Assembly (NCBI RefSeq): GCF_003589745.1
Contig: NZ_CP032364.1
Location: 248,001-312,000, forward strand
DNA: 64,000 nucleotides
From: Lachnoanaerobaculum umeaense
Lineage (GTDB): Bacteria > Bacillota > Clostridia > Lachnospirales > Lachnospiraceae
Reading direction: 5' to 3'
The notes under the pieces are model-generated. The model did no database searches. It saw only the letters and a program-made list of their open reading frames with translations, and had not been told where the DNA came from. A program made the position numbers and the translations under genes. Shown one piece after another: positions 47,344-57,027 of the stretch; positions within the stretch are counted from its first letter, which is position 1; each line of letters begins with the position of its first letter.

Positions 47344-48717
47344 ATGTCACAGGATAATAAAAAATACACTGGGAAATTATTTACAAATAAAGACTTGAAG
47401 ACACTTATCATTCCACTGATAATAGAGCAGCTATTGGCTATTACAGTTGGGATGTCTGACACTATGATGGTGAGCTTTGCCGGAGAGGCGGCAGTGTCAG
47501 GAGTATCTCTTGTTGATATGGTTAACAATGTGATTATCGCACTACTTGCAGCCCTTGCTACAGGTGGTGCGGTAGTCATAAGTCAATTTATAGGGGCAAA
47601 GAAAAATGAAGATGCCTGCATGGCGGCAGCACAGCTTGAACTTATGGCATTTGTGGTTTCTGTGATCATATCAATATTTGCTATTTTATTTGCACATCCT
47701 ATCATAAACCTCTTATTTGGAAATATTGACAATGAGGTATTTGATGCTTGTAAAAAATATTTAATGATAACTGCGATAAGTTTTCCAATGTTGGCAATAT
47801 ATAACTCAGGTGCAGCCATATACAGAAGTATAGGTGATTCTAAGACATCTATGATGGTAAGCATTCTCATGAATATAATAAATGTTGTGGGAAATGCTAT
47901 AGGAATTTTTGTTTTAAAGCTGGGAGTTGCAGGGGTTGCAATACCAAGTGTAATATCTAGAGGAGTGGCAGCCATTATTATAACTATATTGGCATCAAAA
48001 AATAAGAAAGCCATAGTCTACTTGAGAATGAAAGAAGTCTTTAAGTTGAATATGGATTTTATGAGAAGGATACTTTATATAGGAATACCTTCAGGTATCG
48101 AAAATTCACTTTTTCAAGTAGGAAGAGTGGCAGTGGTGTCAATTATTTCAAACTTTGGTAGGGTTGAAATAGCTGCAAATGCTATAGCAAATAATCTGGA
48201 TGGTCTTGGTATAAATATGGGCAATGCTATAGGTATTGCAATGATTACTGTTATAGGTCGCTGCGTGGGTGCAGGAGATTATAAAGAAGCAAAGTATTAT
48301 GTAAAAAAGCTGATGTTTGTAGGATATCTGGTTATTATAATACCTGCCATATTTATTCTTACTTTTCAGAACTTCTTTATTTCCATATACAATGTATCTG
48401 ATGCAACAAAGGAATTAACTTCGGTATTGGTATGGATACATATGGGAATAGCTATGTTTATATGGCCTTTAAGCTTTGTGCTTCCAAATGCACTGAGGGC
48501 AGGAAATGATGTAAGATTTACTATGGGAATCAGTCTTTTTTCAATGGCAGTATTTAGATTTGCTACATCGTTATTTATAGCAAATACCTTCCATATAGGT
48601 GCTATAGGTGTGTGGTGTGCAATGATCATAGATTGGATCTTTAGGGCATCAAATTTTGTATATAGATTTGTATCCGGAAAGTGGTGGCATAAGGATTTAT
48701 CGAAAGAGGAAGTATGA
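47344..48717 (+). CDS. MATE-family efflux transporter
   Basis: 457 residues from the ATG at 47344, which has GGAG upstream; the earlier in-frame ATG at 47308 overlaps the amylase gene. About 12 membrane helices. The MATE start LFTNKDLKTLIIPLIIEQLL and the motif GMSDTMMVSFAGEAAVSGVSL are present. It exports cationic drugs or metabolites using Na+ or H+. It overlaps the next gene by 4 bp. Substrate unknown. Confidence 0.9.
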   Translation: MSQDNKKYTGKLFTNKDLKTLIIPLIIEQLLAITVGMSDTMMVSFAGEAAVSGVSLVDMVNNVIIALLAALATGGAVVISQFIGAKKNEDACMAAAQLELMAFVVSVIISIFAILFAHPIINLLFGNIDNEVFDACKKYLMITAISFPMLAIYNSGAAIYRSIGDSKTSMMVSILMNIINVVGNAIGIFVLKLGVAGVAIPSVISRGVAAIIITILASKNKKAIVYLRMKEVFKLNMDFMRRILYIGIPSGIENSLFQVGRVAVVSIISNFGRVEIAANAIANNLDGLGINMGNAIGIAMITVIGRCVGAGDYKEAKYYVKKLMFVGYLVIIIPAIFILTFQNFFISIYNVSDATKELTSVLVWIHMGIAMFIWPLSFVLPNALRAGNDVRFTMGISLFSMAVFRFATSLFIANTFHIGAIGVWCAMIIDWIFRASNFVYRFVSGKWWHKDLSKEEV

Positions 48718-49691
48718 TAGTAGATTTACATTGTGATACGATCAGCGAAATATTTAAAGGTAGAAAAGCCGGAATGAATCTGAAAGAAAATCGGCTGATG
48801 ATAGATATAAATAAACTGAAAAAATCAGATACATTACTACAGTGTTTTGCAATGTTTACACATTTAGGTGATGTAAAATCACCCTATGATTATGTTAATG
48901 AGTTGATTGATTTATTTGAAGTAGAGATAGAGAAAAATTCATCAGATATTTCTTTTGTAAAAAGTTATGATGATATAATAAGCAATAAAAAGATTTCAGC
49001 CTTTTTGACTATAGAAGAAGGTGAGGCAATAGAGGGAAGCATAGATAATCTTGAACATTTCTATAATAGAGGGGTTAGGATGATGACCCTCACTTGGAAT
49101 TTTGAGAATTCTATCGGCTTTGGAAATAAGAGAGTAATAAAGGACGGTAAGCTTGTAGGATATATTCCTGATACAGAGAATGGACTAAAGCCGTTTGGAT
49201 TTGAAGTTGTAGAAAAGATGGAAGAAATGGGCATGATAGTTGATGTTTCACATCTTTCAGATGCAGGAATTTATGATATAATTGATATGGCAAGAAAGCC
49301 ATTTGTTGCCAGTCATTCAAATGCAAGAGTGGTTTGTGATCACCCAAGAAATTTGACAGATGATCTTATAAAGAAGATGGCAAATAAGGGTTGCATATCC
49401 GGACTTAACTTTTATCCGGATTTCTTGTCAAATAATTTTTCAAACAGAGAAAGAATGGCATATATAGATGATGCTATAGAGATGCTAAAATATATGGTAA
49501 ATTTGGGTGGAAGTGAGTTTGTAGCTTTAGGTTCAGACTATGATGGTTTTGATGATATTTTGGAATGGAAGGACGCAAGCGGAACTAAGAGTTTGATTGA
49601 AGCAATGGATAAGGCCGGATTTGGACATAGTCTTATTGAGAATATAACATATAAAAATGCACTTAGAGTAATAAAGGAAGTAGTTGGATGA
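48714..49691 (+). CDS. Peptidase family M19 (renal dipeptidase-like)
   Basis: 325 residues. Zinc dipeptidases of this family hydrolyse dipeptides, including some with D-residues. The HxD zinc ligands are in VDLHCDTIS, the bridging Glu in TIEEGEAIEG, the histidines in VDVSHLSDAG and ASHSNARVVCDHPRN, and the final Asp in LGSDYDGFDD. No signal peptide. ATGA overlap with the MATE gene and ATGA overlap with the next small gene indicate tight coupling. Confidence 0.92.
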   Translation: MIVDLHCDTISEIFKGRKAGMNLKENRLMIDINKLKKSDTLLQCFAMFTHLGDVKSPYDYVNELIDLFEVEIEKNSSDISFVKSYDDIISNKKISAFLTIEEGEAIEGSIDNLEHFYNRGVRMMTLTWNFENSIGFGNKRVIKDGKLVGYIPDTENGLKPFGFEVVEKMEEMGMIVDVSHLSDAGIYDIIDMARKPFVASHSNARVVCDHPRNLTDDLIKKMANKGCISGLNFYPDFLSNNFSNRERMAYIDDAIEMLKYMVNLGGSEFVALGSDYDGFDDILEWKDASGTKSLIEAMDKAGFGHSLIENITYKNALRVIKEVVG

Positions 49692-49855
49692 TTAGATTAT
49701 TTATACTTATTTTGATTCTTGCCTTTGTATGTGCGGTTTATGTTCTTCATGCAAAGATGGAAGAAAATGAGTCAGAGAGTGGCGAAAAGATCATAGATGA
49801 TATGATAAAAAATAATGTAATAGATGAAATAGCGAAGGGTAAGGATAGAGGCTAA
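49688..49855 (+). CDS. Small membrane-anchored protein, 55 residues
   Basis: An ATG overlaps the stop of the dipeptidase gene (ATGA), and its own TAA shares one base with the ATG of the following degV. The product has an N-terminal hydrophobic helix (MIRLFILILILAFVCAVYVL) then a charged, mostly helical tail. The precise overlaps on both sides support a real gene. Function unknown; it could localise or modulate a neighbour. Confidence 0.6.
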   Translation: MIRLFILILILAFVCAVYVLHAKMEENESESGEKIIDDMIKNNVIDEIAKGKDRG

Positions 49856-50721
49856 TGAGAACAGCAGTTGTATTGGACAGTAATAGTGGTTTAACAAAAG
49901 AAGAGGCAAGAAAATATGGCATGTATATTCTGCCAATGCCATTTATGATTGACGGCAAGGAATATCTGGATGGTAAAGACATAACTTATGAAGAGTTTTT
50001 GAGATTACAAAAGGATGGAGCGGATATAGTGACTTCACAGCCTTCTCCTGAAGATGTAATGAATATGTGGACTGAACTTTTACAGGAATATGATTCCATA
50101 ATACATATACCTATGACATCAGGACTTTCGGGTTCCTGCGATACTGCAATAATGCTCTCAAATGAGGATGAGTTTAATGGAAAGGTATTTGTAGTAGATA
50201 ATAAGAGGATATCTATTACACAAATAAGTGCGGGACTTGATGCAATAGCTTTATTAGAAGATGGAGTACAACCACAAAGAATAAAAGAAATACTTGTAGA
50301 GGATGCAGGCAAGTCAGGTATTTATGTAATGGTAAGTGATTTGAAGTATTTGAAAAAGGGTGGAAGAATAACACCAATGGCAGCGGCACTGGGGTCTTTT
50401 TTAAAGATAAAGCCTATACTTCAGATTCATGAGTCAAAAATAGATGCATATGGTAAGGCGAGGACCTTTAAACAGGCTAAGCAAATAATGGTTGATGCAT
50501 TGAAGAAAGATTTGATTGAAAGAATGGATGATCCTATGTGTAAGGATTCAAGAATGATGATTGCACAATATGATGCAATGGATTTTGCCAAAGAATTTGC
50601 AGCAGAGTTAGAGCCTATTTATGGTAAGGTAGATATTGTCAATTTGTCATTATCTGTAGCAACACATATCGGACCTGGAACAGTGGCTATAGCTGCTGCA
50701 AGGAAGTCAACTAATGGATGA
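49855..50721 (+). CDS. DegV-family fatty-acid-binding protein, second copy
   Basis: 288 residues. VVLDSNSGLTKEEARKYG at the start, the PMTSGLSGSCDTA loop, KYLKKGGRITP, and the final HIGPGTVAIAA motif define the family. It is diverged from the DegV at 26.7 kb. Members bind fatty acids for phosphorylation by FakA. It overlaps the histidine kinase gene by 8 bp. Confidence 0.9.
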   Translation: MRTAVVLDSNSGLTKEEARKYGMYILPMPFMIDGKEYLDGKDITYEEFLRLQKDGADIVTSQPSPEDVMNMWTELLQEYDSIIHIPMTSGLSGSCDTAIMLSNEDEFNGKVFVVDNKRISITQISAGLDAIALLEDGVQPQRIKEILVEDAGKSGIYVMVSDLKYLKKGGRITPMAAALGSFLKIKPILQIHESKIDAYGKARTFKQAKQIMVDALKKDLIERMDDPMCKDSRMMIAQYDAMDFAKEFAAELEPIYGKVDIVNLSLSVATHIGPGTVAIAAARKSTNG

Positions 50722-52174
50722 GGAAAAGAAAAGGCTTAAATTTAAGTTACCTCCCATAAATTTGAGAATATTCTTAACAATAGTTTTTTTATTGTTTGGA
50801 ATTTTACCAATCTTTATATATGGAAGAATAGTCAGCCGTACAAATTTTTCTTCCAGAATAGATGCCAGAAAAATAGAAATTCAGACAAAGGGACTTATGC
50901 TCAGCAATAAGTTGACAAGAGGTAACTTTTTAAAAAATACTGAAGATAGGGAAGTGCTTAGGTCAGAGATAGACACCGTTGCAGAAATTTACAATGGTAG
51001 AATAGTTATCATTGACAAGTCATATAAGACTATTGAAGATACTTTTAATCTGTCTTTAGGAAAGATAAATATTTCTCCGGAGATAGTGGATACATTTGGT
51101 GGTAGTAATACAAATATTTATAATAAGTCAAAATCATATATATTACAAACTATTCCTATATATGAAAGCATAGATAATCAAAATATTGATGGTGTTTTGA
51201 TGTTTATTGCTTCTACAGAGAATCTTGTATCTGTGGCTGAGAGTGTGGGAAATACAGAGAAGTTTCTGTATATAACTTTGACTGCAATAGTTGTAGTACT
51301 GTCTGTAATAATAGCAAATCGACTGTTGAAGCCTTTGACAAATCTAAGAGATGACATTGCAAGTATAGGATATGGAAAGCTTGATCAAAAGATAGAGCAT
51401 AATGAATATCAGCTTACAAAGTCTATATCGGAAAATATCAATGCTACATTAGCAAAACTTCAGGCAGCAGATAAGTCCAGAGATGAATTTGTGGCAAATG
51501 TATCACATGAGCTAAAGACTCCTATCACATCAATAAGAGTATTGGCAGATTCCCTCATGAGTATGGAGAATGTGCCAAATGAAATGTATGCTGAGTTTAT
51601 GCAGGATATCTCTGATGAGATAGATAGAGAAGCCAAGATAATAGATGATTTATTATCTTTAGTAAAGCTTGATAAGTCGGCTACAAAGCTTGTAACTGAG
51701 CAGGTTGATATAAATCAGCTTATAAAGCAAATTTTGAAAAGGTTAAGACCTATTGCACAAAAGAGAGATATTGAGATGACCTTTGAAACAATAAGAGAAG
51801 TGAATGCTGATGTGGATGAGACTAAGTTATCTCTTGCTATAAACAATCTTATAGAAAATGCTATTAAATATAATAAGGATGGCGGCTATGTAAAAGTAAG
51901 TATTGATGCTGACCACAAGTTCTTTTATATAAAGGTAAAAGACTCAGGAGACGGTATAGCACCTGAATATCAGGATCTTATTTTTGAGAGATTTTATAGA
52001 ATTGATAAAGCAAGATCCAGACAGACAGGTGGTACAGGCCTTGGATTGGCTATTACAAGAAATGTGATACATATGCATGACGGTATTATAAAGGTTTCCA
52101 GCAAAGAGGGCGAGGGAACTATGTTTACAGTCAGAATTCCTCTAAATCATGTGAAAAGGAGGGATAAAAAGTGA
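50714..52174 (+). CDS. Sensor histidine kinase
   Basis: 486 residues. Two membrane helices (about 17-37 and 181-200) bound an extracellular sensor of about 145 residues. A HAMP-like segment (RLLKPLTNLRDDIASIGYGKL) leads to HisKA with H265 in FVANVSHELKTP, then the ATPase domain: N-box NNLIENAIKYN, G1 DSGDGI, G2 GGTGLGLAI. No response-regulator gene is adjacent, which is unusual. It overlaps the GerMN lipoprotein gene (GTGA), suggesting the two act together. Confidence 0.93.
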   Translation: MDEEKKRLKFKLPPINLRIFLTIVFLLFGILPIFIYGRIVSRTNFSSRIDARKIEIQTKGLMLSNKLTRGNFLKNTEDREVLRSEIDTVAEIYNGRIVIIDKSYKTIEDTFNLSLGKINISPEIVDTFGGSNTNIYNKSKSYILQTIPIYESIDNQNIDGVLMFIASTENLVSVAESVGNTEKFLYITLTAIVVVLSVIIANRLLKPLTNLRDDIASIGYGKLDQKIEHNEYQLTKSISENINATLAKLQAADKSRDEFVANVSHELKTPITSIRVLADSLMSMENVPNEMYAEFMQDISDEIDREAKIIDDLLSLVKLDKSATKLVTEQVDINQLIKQILKRLRPIAQKRDIEMTFETIREVNADVDETKLSLAINNLIENAIKYNKDGGYVKVSIDADHKFFYIKVKDSGDGIAPEYQDLIFERFYRIDKARSRQTGGTGLGLAITRNVIHMHDGIIKVSSKEGEGTMFTVRIPLNHVKRRDKK

Positions 52175-53097
52175 AAAAACGATTATTGTTGTTCTTGATG
52201 ATATTCTTTTCTATAACACTTATGGCTTGTAAGAAAAAAGAGGTAAAGCCTCTTGCTGAAAATGAGTACTTTATTTATTATATAAATACTGCTATGGACA
52301 CTCTTGTTGAAAGTAGATATACATCAACATATCAAAAAGATGATGTTGCAGCACTTGTTGGAGATCTTATAGCACAGTTTTTGAAAGTGCCTGATGATTT
52401 GGAGGCCTTAGGAGCATTACCTGATAAGGTGACTTATCAGGGATTTAATATAGATGGGAATATACTCTATTTAAATTTTGATACAAATTACCAGAATATG
52501 GATGTAAGTAGGGAGGTACTTGCAAGGGCAGCTTTGGCAAAGACTCTGACTCAGATAGAGAGTATAGAATATATAAGTATTCGTTCAGGTGATCAACCTC
52601 TAGTAAATGCATTGGGTGAAAATGTCGGTCTTATAAGTTCCAACAATTTTATAAACAGTGTCTCTAATATAAACAGTTTTGAAAAGGCTACACTCTTACT
52701 TTATTTTGCAGATGAATCCGGTACTAAGCTGGTAACAGAATCAAGAGATGTGTTTTATGATTTGAATACATCTATGGAGAGGCTTATAGTGGATGAGCTT
52801 ATGAAGGGACCGAGTAGTACAGGTCTTAAGGCTACCATACCAAGTGATACCAAGGTGGTAAGTGTCACTATGAATGAAGGTATTTGCTATGTGAACTTTG
52901 ATGAAGGATTTTTGAACACATTGCCTGATGTTCAAGATAGTATTACTATATATTCAATTGTAGATTCACTTTCAGAATTGCCAAGTATCAGTAGAGTACA
53001 AATACTTATAAATGGAAAATCAGATAAAAAATACAACACCATTTCTTTGGGGATTTCTGTAGAAAGAAATCTGGATTATCTTAAAGAGGAAAATTAA
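52171..53097 (+). CDS. GerMN-domain lipoprotein
   Basis: 308 residues, starting at a GTG (52171) behind AAAGGAGGG; no ATG fits. The lipoprotein signal ends at TLMAC (cysteine about 20). Two GerMN-like domains follow (about 35-150 and 165-295), marked by VTYQGFNIDGNILYLNF and VVSVTMNEGICYVNFDEGF. GerM in Bacillus works in spore development; GerMN lipoproteins also occur beside sensor kinases (LpqB-like). The coupling with the kinase suggests a kinase-associated extracellular partner. Confidence 0.87.
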   Translation: MKKRLLLFLMIFFSITLMACKKKEVKPLAENEYFIYYINTAMDTLVESRYTSTYQKDDVAALVGDLIAQFLKVPDDLEALGALPDKVTYQGFNIDGNILYLNFDTNYQNMDVSREVLARAALAKTLTQIESIEYISIRSGDQPLVNALGENVGLISSNNFINSVSNINSFEKATLLLYFADESGTKLVTESRDVFYDLNTSMERLIVDELMKGPSSTGLKATIPSDTKVVSVTMNEGICYVNFDEGFLNTLPDVQDSITIYSIVDSLSELPSISRVQILINGKSDKKYNTISLGISVERNLDYLKEEN

Positions 53098-55347
53098 ATG
53101 AAAAGACCATGTATACTTATAGTAATTGCCTGTGTGCTTGGAGAGCTTTTGGGGTATTATTGTGGTATATACCAGCCGGTGGTGATTATCACTCCGGCTG
53201 TGGTCTGTTTTATATTAGTATTCAAAAAAATCATTCGATTTAAAATTAAAAAAATATACTTTCTTATATTCTTTGTATTCTTTAGTATCTTTGCTTTTAG
53301 AATCAAGTATGAAATCCAAAATATGAATATATTCATAGAGAATACTGCAAATGGTGAGAATACCTATATTTGTAGAAGAATAAAAAATATAGATTTTAAA
53401 GATGATAAGGTGATTATCATATCTGAAGGAATGATATATTATTTGAATAAAGAAGAATTTCATAATGATATTTTTATCGGAAATAAGGTTATATTTAAAG
53501 GAAAGATAGAAGCAATAGACTCCGCTACAAATCCGGGTGAATTTGATGCAAAAAGCTATTATATGACTAAGGGTATCTATTGTAGAATGACAGTAAAGGA
53601 TTATATGATTGCGGATAAAAGCTATGATATTATAGGTCAGTTTTTCTTTGAAGTCAGATATTATATCAGCCATAAAATAGATGAGATCTTTGTGGGCAGT
53701 ACGGCAGGAATTGTAAAGGCTATTGTAATAGGTATGAGGGGAGAACTTGATAAAAATGTATATAAAACATATCAAAAAAATGGTATAGCACATCTGCTGG
53801 CTATTTCCGGTTTGCATGTATCTTTAATCGGTATAGGTTTGTATAAGCTTTTAAGGAAGATATTACAAAGAAGCTTTCTATGTTCTGCCTGTATTGCAGG
53901 AGGTTTTTTAATATTTTATGGACTTATAGTGGGAGATAGTGTAAGCATTGTGAGAGCAGGTACTATGCTGATACTTTATTTTATTGCAGAGGTAGTAGGT
54001 AGAAGCTATTGCCTTTTATCAGCACTTAGCATCAGTGCGGTAATTATTTGTTTGATCTCACCATTTGAACTTTTTGGGTTAAGTTTTCAACTATCTTTTG
54101 GTGCAGTGCTAAGCCTGGGTGGACCGGTAGCATTTATTATAAAAAAATTTAAGCCTAAAGAAAAGGATAAGAATAATAATTATGGAGAGAAGTTATTTAA
54201 GATTTTTGTGGTCAGTATTGGAGTTCAGCTTTTGACATTACCTATAACCCTATATTATTTTTATACATTTCCAATATATGCCTTTCTACTGAATATAATA
54301 GTTATACCTCTTATGAGTTTTGTTTTGTATTCTGCCCTGTTTTCTATTTTTCTAAATATTATAAATATATTTTTATATAAATATATCAGTTTGCCTGCGA
54401 TAATTATTCTAAGATTTTATGATTATCTTTGCAGTATTACAAGGTATCTAGCTTGTCACAGCATTGTATTTGGCAGACCGAAATTTTTACAAATTCTTAT
54501 TTATTATATGGTTCTAGTAGCTGTTATTGCTCTGACAATTATAAAGAGAAGAAGAATTATTCTATTATTTACTCTGCCTGCGGTACTTATACTTTTTCCA
54601 TTTTTTAGAACCGAAAGCGTAGTTTATTTGGATGTCGGTCAAGGAGACGGTATCTATATGCATATTGATGATATGGACATATTAATAGATGGTGGCAGTA
54701 CATCCAGGCAGTCTTTAGGTGAATATACTATGGAGCCTTTTCTCTTATATAAGGGAGTGGATGATATTGAGATGGCATTTGTCACACATTCCGACATTGA
54801 CCACATAAGTGGAATACTTTATTTACTTGAGAGTGATATCAGAATCGAAAATATATATCTTCCATATCAGGCAATGAGAGATGACTCCTATGATGAGCTA
54901 AAGCAAAAGGCAGTAGTAGCAGGTAGCAATATCAGATATCTGAGTATGGGAGATTGTCTTAAAAAAGGTCATCTAAAGATAGATTGTCTTTGGCCGGATA
55001 AGTCTGATAAGGAAGATGTGAATGAACAAAGTCAGACCTTTGTAATAGAGGTTGGAGGAAAGAGGCTATTATTTACAGGTGATATCGGAAAAGTTAGCGA
55101 AGAAAGTATACTAAAATACTTTGATATAGGTAAGATTGATATATTAAAAGTGGCTCATCATGGTTCAAAAAACTCTTCACTAAAAGCATTTATAGAAAAT
55201 ACAAGTCCCGATTATGCAATTATATCCTGTGGTAAAAATAATCACTATGGTCATCCAAGTCCGGAGACAATAGATACTTTGAAAGAGAATGGATGTATTA
55301 TATATGAAACTTCAAAACTTGGGGCTATAGAGGTGAAGCTAAGATGA
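53098..55347 (+). CDS. comEC: ComEC/Rec2 DNA-uptake channel
   Basis: 749 residues. An N-terminal DUF4131-type region (about 1-170), a Competence domain with many membrane helices (about 195-490, IAHLLAISGLHVSLIG) and a metallo-beta-lactamase-like domain (about 500-749) with DVGQGDGIYMHIDD, THSDIDHISGIL and VAHHGSKNSS. It forms the channel for single-stranded DNA in natural transformation. It starts on the base after the GerMN stop codon. comEA is not beside it. Confidence 0.95.
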   Translation: MKRPCILIVIACVLGELLGYYCGIYQPVVIITPAVVCFILVFKKIIRFKIKKIYFLIFFVFFSIFAFRIKYEIQNMNIFIENTANGENTYICRRIKNIDFKDDKVIIISEGMIYYLNKEEFHNDIFIGNKVIFKGKIEAIDSATNPGEFDAKSYYMTKGIYCRMTVKDYMIADKSYDIIGQFFFEVRYYISHKIDEIFVGSTAGIVKAIVIGMRGELDKNVYKTYQKNGIAHLLAISGLHVSLIGIGLYKLLRKILQRSFLCSACIAGGFLIFYGLIVGDSVSIVRAGTMLILYFIAEVVGRSYCLLSALSISAVIICLISPFELFGLSFQLSFGAVLSLGGPVAFIIKKFKPKEKDKNNNYGEKLFKIFVVSIGVQLLTLPITLYYFYTFPIYAFLLNIIVIPLMSFVLYSALFSIFLNIINIFLYKYISLPAIIILRFYDYLCSITRYLACHSIVFGRPKFLQILIYYMVLVAVIALTIIKRRRIILLFTLPAVLILFPFFRTESVVYLDVGQGDGIYMHIDDMDILIDGGSTSRQSLGEYTMEPFLLYKGVDDIEMAFVTHSDIDHISGILYLLESDIRIENIYLPYQAMRDDSYDELKQKAVVAGSNIRYLSMGDCLKKGHLKIDCLWPDKSDKEDVNEQSQTFVIEVGGKRLLFTGDIGKVSEESILKYFDIGKIDILKVAHHGSKNSSLKAFIENTSPDYAIISCGKNNHYGHPSPETIDTLKENGCIIYETSKLGAIEVKLR

Positions 55348-55491
55348 TTTTAGTATAGTGAAGGAATATCCGTATAAGGTGAAATGGAGATTGATTTTTT
55401 AAATACAGAAGAGATTTCTTGATGGGTTTAATATGGGCAAGAAAATTGCAACTTTTTTATATGAAAAAATATCAAGGTCATCATAGAGAAT
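55348..55491. other. Intergenic sequence after comEC
   Basis: No gene supported and no clear terminator. Short decayed coding-like stretches may be present, but none with a start and ribosome site. Confidence 0.4.
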
Positions 55492-55731
55492 GTTACAGTT
55501 CAGGTAGCCACTTTAGAACTTTTGTTTTACAATTCTAATCGCAACTCTTTCTTAAAACTTCGCAGTATTTTACGCAGTCTGTAAAAACTCGTTTGTTCGC
55601 TTGGGGAGCAGCGAACTGCACTTAAACAAGTCCCAGGCTGCTTAATCTGAGTCTCGTTTTTACGAAAGAGTTAATCACTACAAGGATTGTAAAATTAAAA
55701 GTCTCAAGATATATGGTAACTGAACTGTAAC
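55492..55731. mobile_element. MITE-like inverted-repeat element, about 240 bp
   Basis: The ends GTTACAGTTCA (55492-55502) and TGAACTGTAAC (55721-55731) are perfect 11-bp inverted repeats, and weaker complementarity continues inward. Inside, GTAAAAAC/GTTTTTAC (55581-55588 and about 55656-55663) encloses GTTCGCT/AGCGAAC (55594-55615) and a CTTAAACAAGTCCCAGGCTG segment. There is no open frame. It could be a miniature transposon or a structured RNA. No target duplication is obvious. Confidence 0.55.
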
Positions 55732-55896
55732 GGATAATATATTCTGAGAGCATATATAAATAATCTAATTATAGAAAAAGATGGATAAAAATGATAGCAG
55801 TTGGCATACACTAACTTACAAGTGTTAAGTCTTAGGTCGTGACTTTACTTAAAAAGTCAAAACTCAGTTCATAAAAAATTTCAGGGGGTGATTTTA

Positions 55897-56532
55897 ATGA
55901 AATATAAGGATATGTATTTTAGTTTAATGAGTTTATTCTTAAAAAAGCCGATGATTGAAAAGTTTGGAAAGAATAAGACTGAAGAAAGTCTAAAAAATGG
56001 ACGAGAGTTATACAAGCAGATGATTGAGAGTGCTGAAGATATCGGTTCAAACAATCCTATGGCAGGGAATATATATTCCGGTTATGTATTTATGGCTGTA
56101 TGTAGAGCCGGTGGTTTCAGTGTGGATGAGTTTAAGGAAGTAATTGTTGAATTTTTAAACAATAGATTAATTAGCAAAGCAATAAGCAGATTTGATCTAA
56201 ACAATCCTAAGGATATGAAAAAATTTGACGATAGAATGCATAAAATGGCTGAATGGGCGGATGCACATCCTGAGTATAGAGATAAAACATGGGATTTTAA
56301 TTTCGATGAAGAGCTTCACAGAGACGGTTTTTATTATCACTTTACAAGATGCCCTATGGAAAAGTTCGCAAGAGATAAGGGTTATCTTGATCTACTGCCT
56401 CTATGTTGTGATATTGACCATCTTATGTTTGAAAAAGGGAAAGGCGTTCTACACAGAAAAAGTACTTTGGCAACAGGTGGTGAGATATGTGATTACTGGG
56501 TTGTAGGGGATAAGAATAAAGATCCTAAATGA
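55897..56532 (+). CDS. ATC-hydrolase-family protein (L-2-amino-thiazoline-4-carboxylate hydrolase-like)
   Basis: 211 residues from the ATG at 55897, 8 nt after AGGGGG; a GTG at 55888 is possible. The C-terminal half has FYYHFTRCPMEKFAR, LPLCCDIDHLMFE and STLATGGEICDYWV, the Cys, Asp and His pattern of this family. A Pseudomonas enzyme opens a thiazoline ring in cysteine synthesis, but most family members are of unknown function. It stands alone with its own terminator. Confidence 0.75.
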   Translation: MKYKDMYFSLMSLFLKKPMIEKFGKNKTEESLKNGRELYKQMIESAEDIGSNNPMAGNIYSGYVFMAVCRAGGFSVDEFKEVIVEFLNNRLISKAISRFDLNNPKDMKKFDDRMHKMAEWADAHPEYRDKTWDFNFDEELHRDGFYYHFTRCPMEKFARDKGYLDLLPLCCDIDHLMFEKGKGVLHRKSTLATGGEICDYWVVGDKNKDPK

Positions 56533-56544
56533 CAAGGGGATATA

Positions 56545-56571
56545 AAAAAGACAGCGAGAGCTGTCTTTTTT
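56545..56571 (+). terminator. Terminator after the ATC-hydrolase-family gene
   Basis: AGACAGC/GCTGTCT with a GAGA loop; A-run before and T-run after, so it may act in both directions, ending the minus-strand pair too. Confidence 0.88.
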
Positions 56572-56586
56572 ATGATTAATATTTTA

Positions 56587-57027
56587 TCAATTATACTTTC
56601 TCAATAAGTGATTAAATACTATTATTCCGATAAATAATTGGCTAATCAAGTATATTGATAAATATATCACGATATACTCTGTATTCATGATGTTTAAAAC
56701 TCCAAGTAAAGAATATGCCATGATAGATAGAGCAGTGATAGACATACAAATCAAATATGCATATCTTCCTGATTTATCCCTAAGCTTTTGTTTTAATTCA
56801 TCTTGTTGTTCTATTCTTTCAATTTCTAATTTTTTCTCATATTTTTCATTATGCCTTTTCCAATAAAAATACTGAGCTATATTGACAATGCCGCTGGCTA
56901 CTAAAGCACCTGTGAGTCCGTAAAATACTCCAGAGATTTTAGTAGCATCAAAATTAATAGATATATATAACGATATTCCGGATAATATAATACAAGTCAG
57001 TCCATAAATTATATTACTTTTTTTCAT
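56587..57027 (-). CDS. Four-helix membrane protein paired with an XRE regulator
   Basis: 146 residues from the ATG at 57027, behind AAGGAGG. Four predicted membrane helices lie in two pairs (about 8-50 and 92-140), separated by a charged helical stretch YEKKLEIERIEQQDELKQK. It overlaps the upstream regulator gene by 14 bp, so they are translated together. Such regulator/membrane-protein pairs are common in Firmicutes (DUF-type partner), but the function is unknown. Confidence 0.7.
   Translation of the reverse strand: MKKSNIIYGLTCIILSGISLYISINFDATKISGVFYGLTGALVASGIVNIAQYFYWKRHNEKYEKKLEIERIEQQDELKQKLRDKSGRYAYLICMSITALSIMAYSLLGVLNIMNTEYIVIYLSIYLISQLFIGIIVFNHLLRKYN

Noticed and set aside
53215..53817. 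200-codon minus-strand frame within comEC
   Set aside because: Shadow of the membrane-protein coding sequence; no start context.
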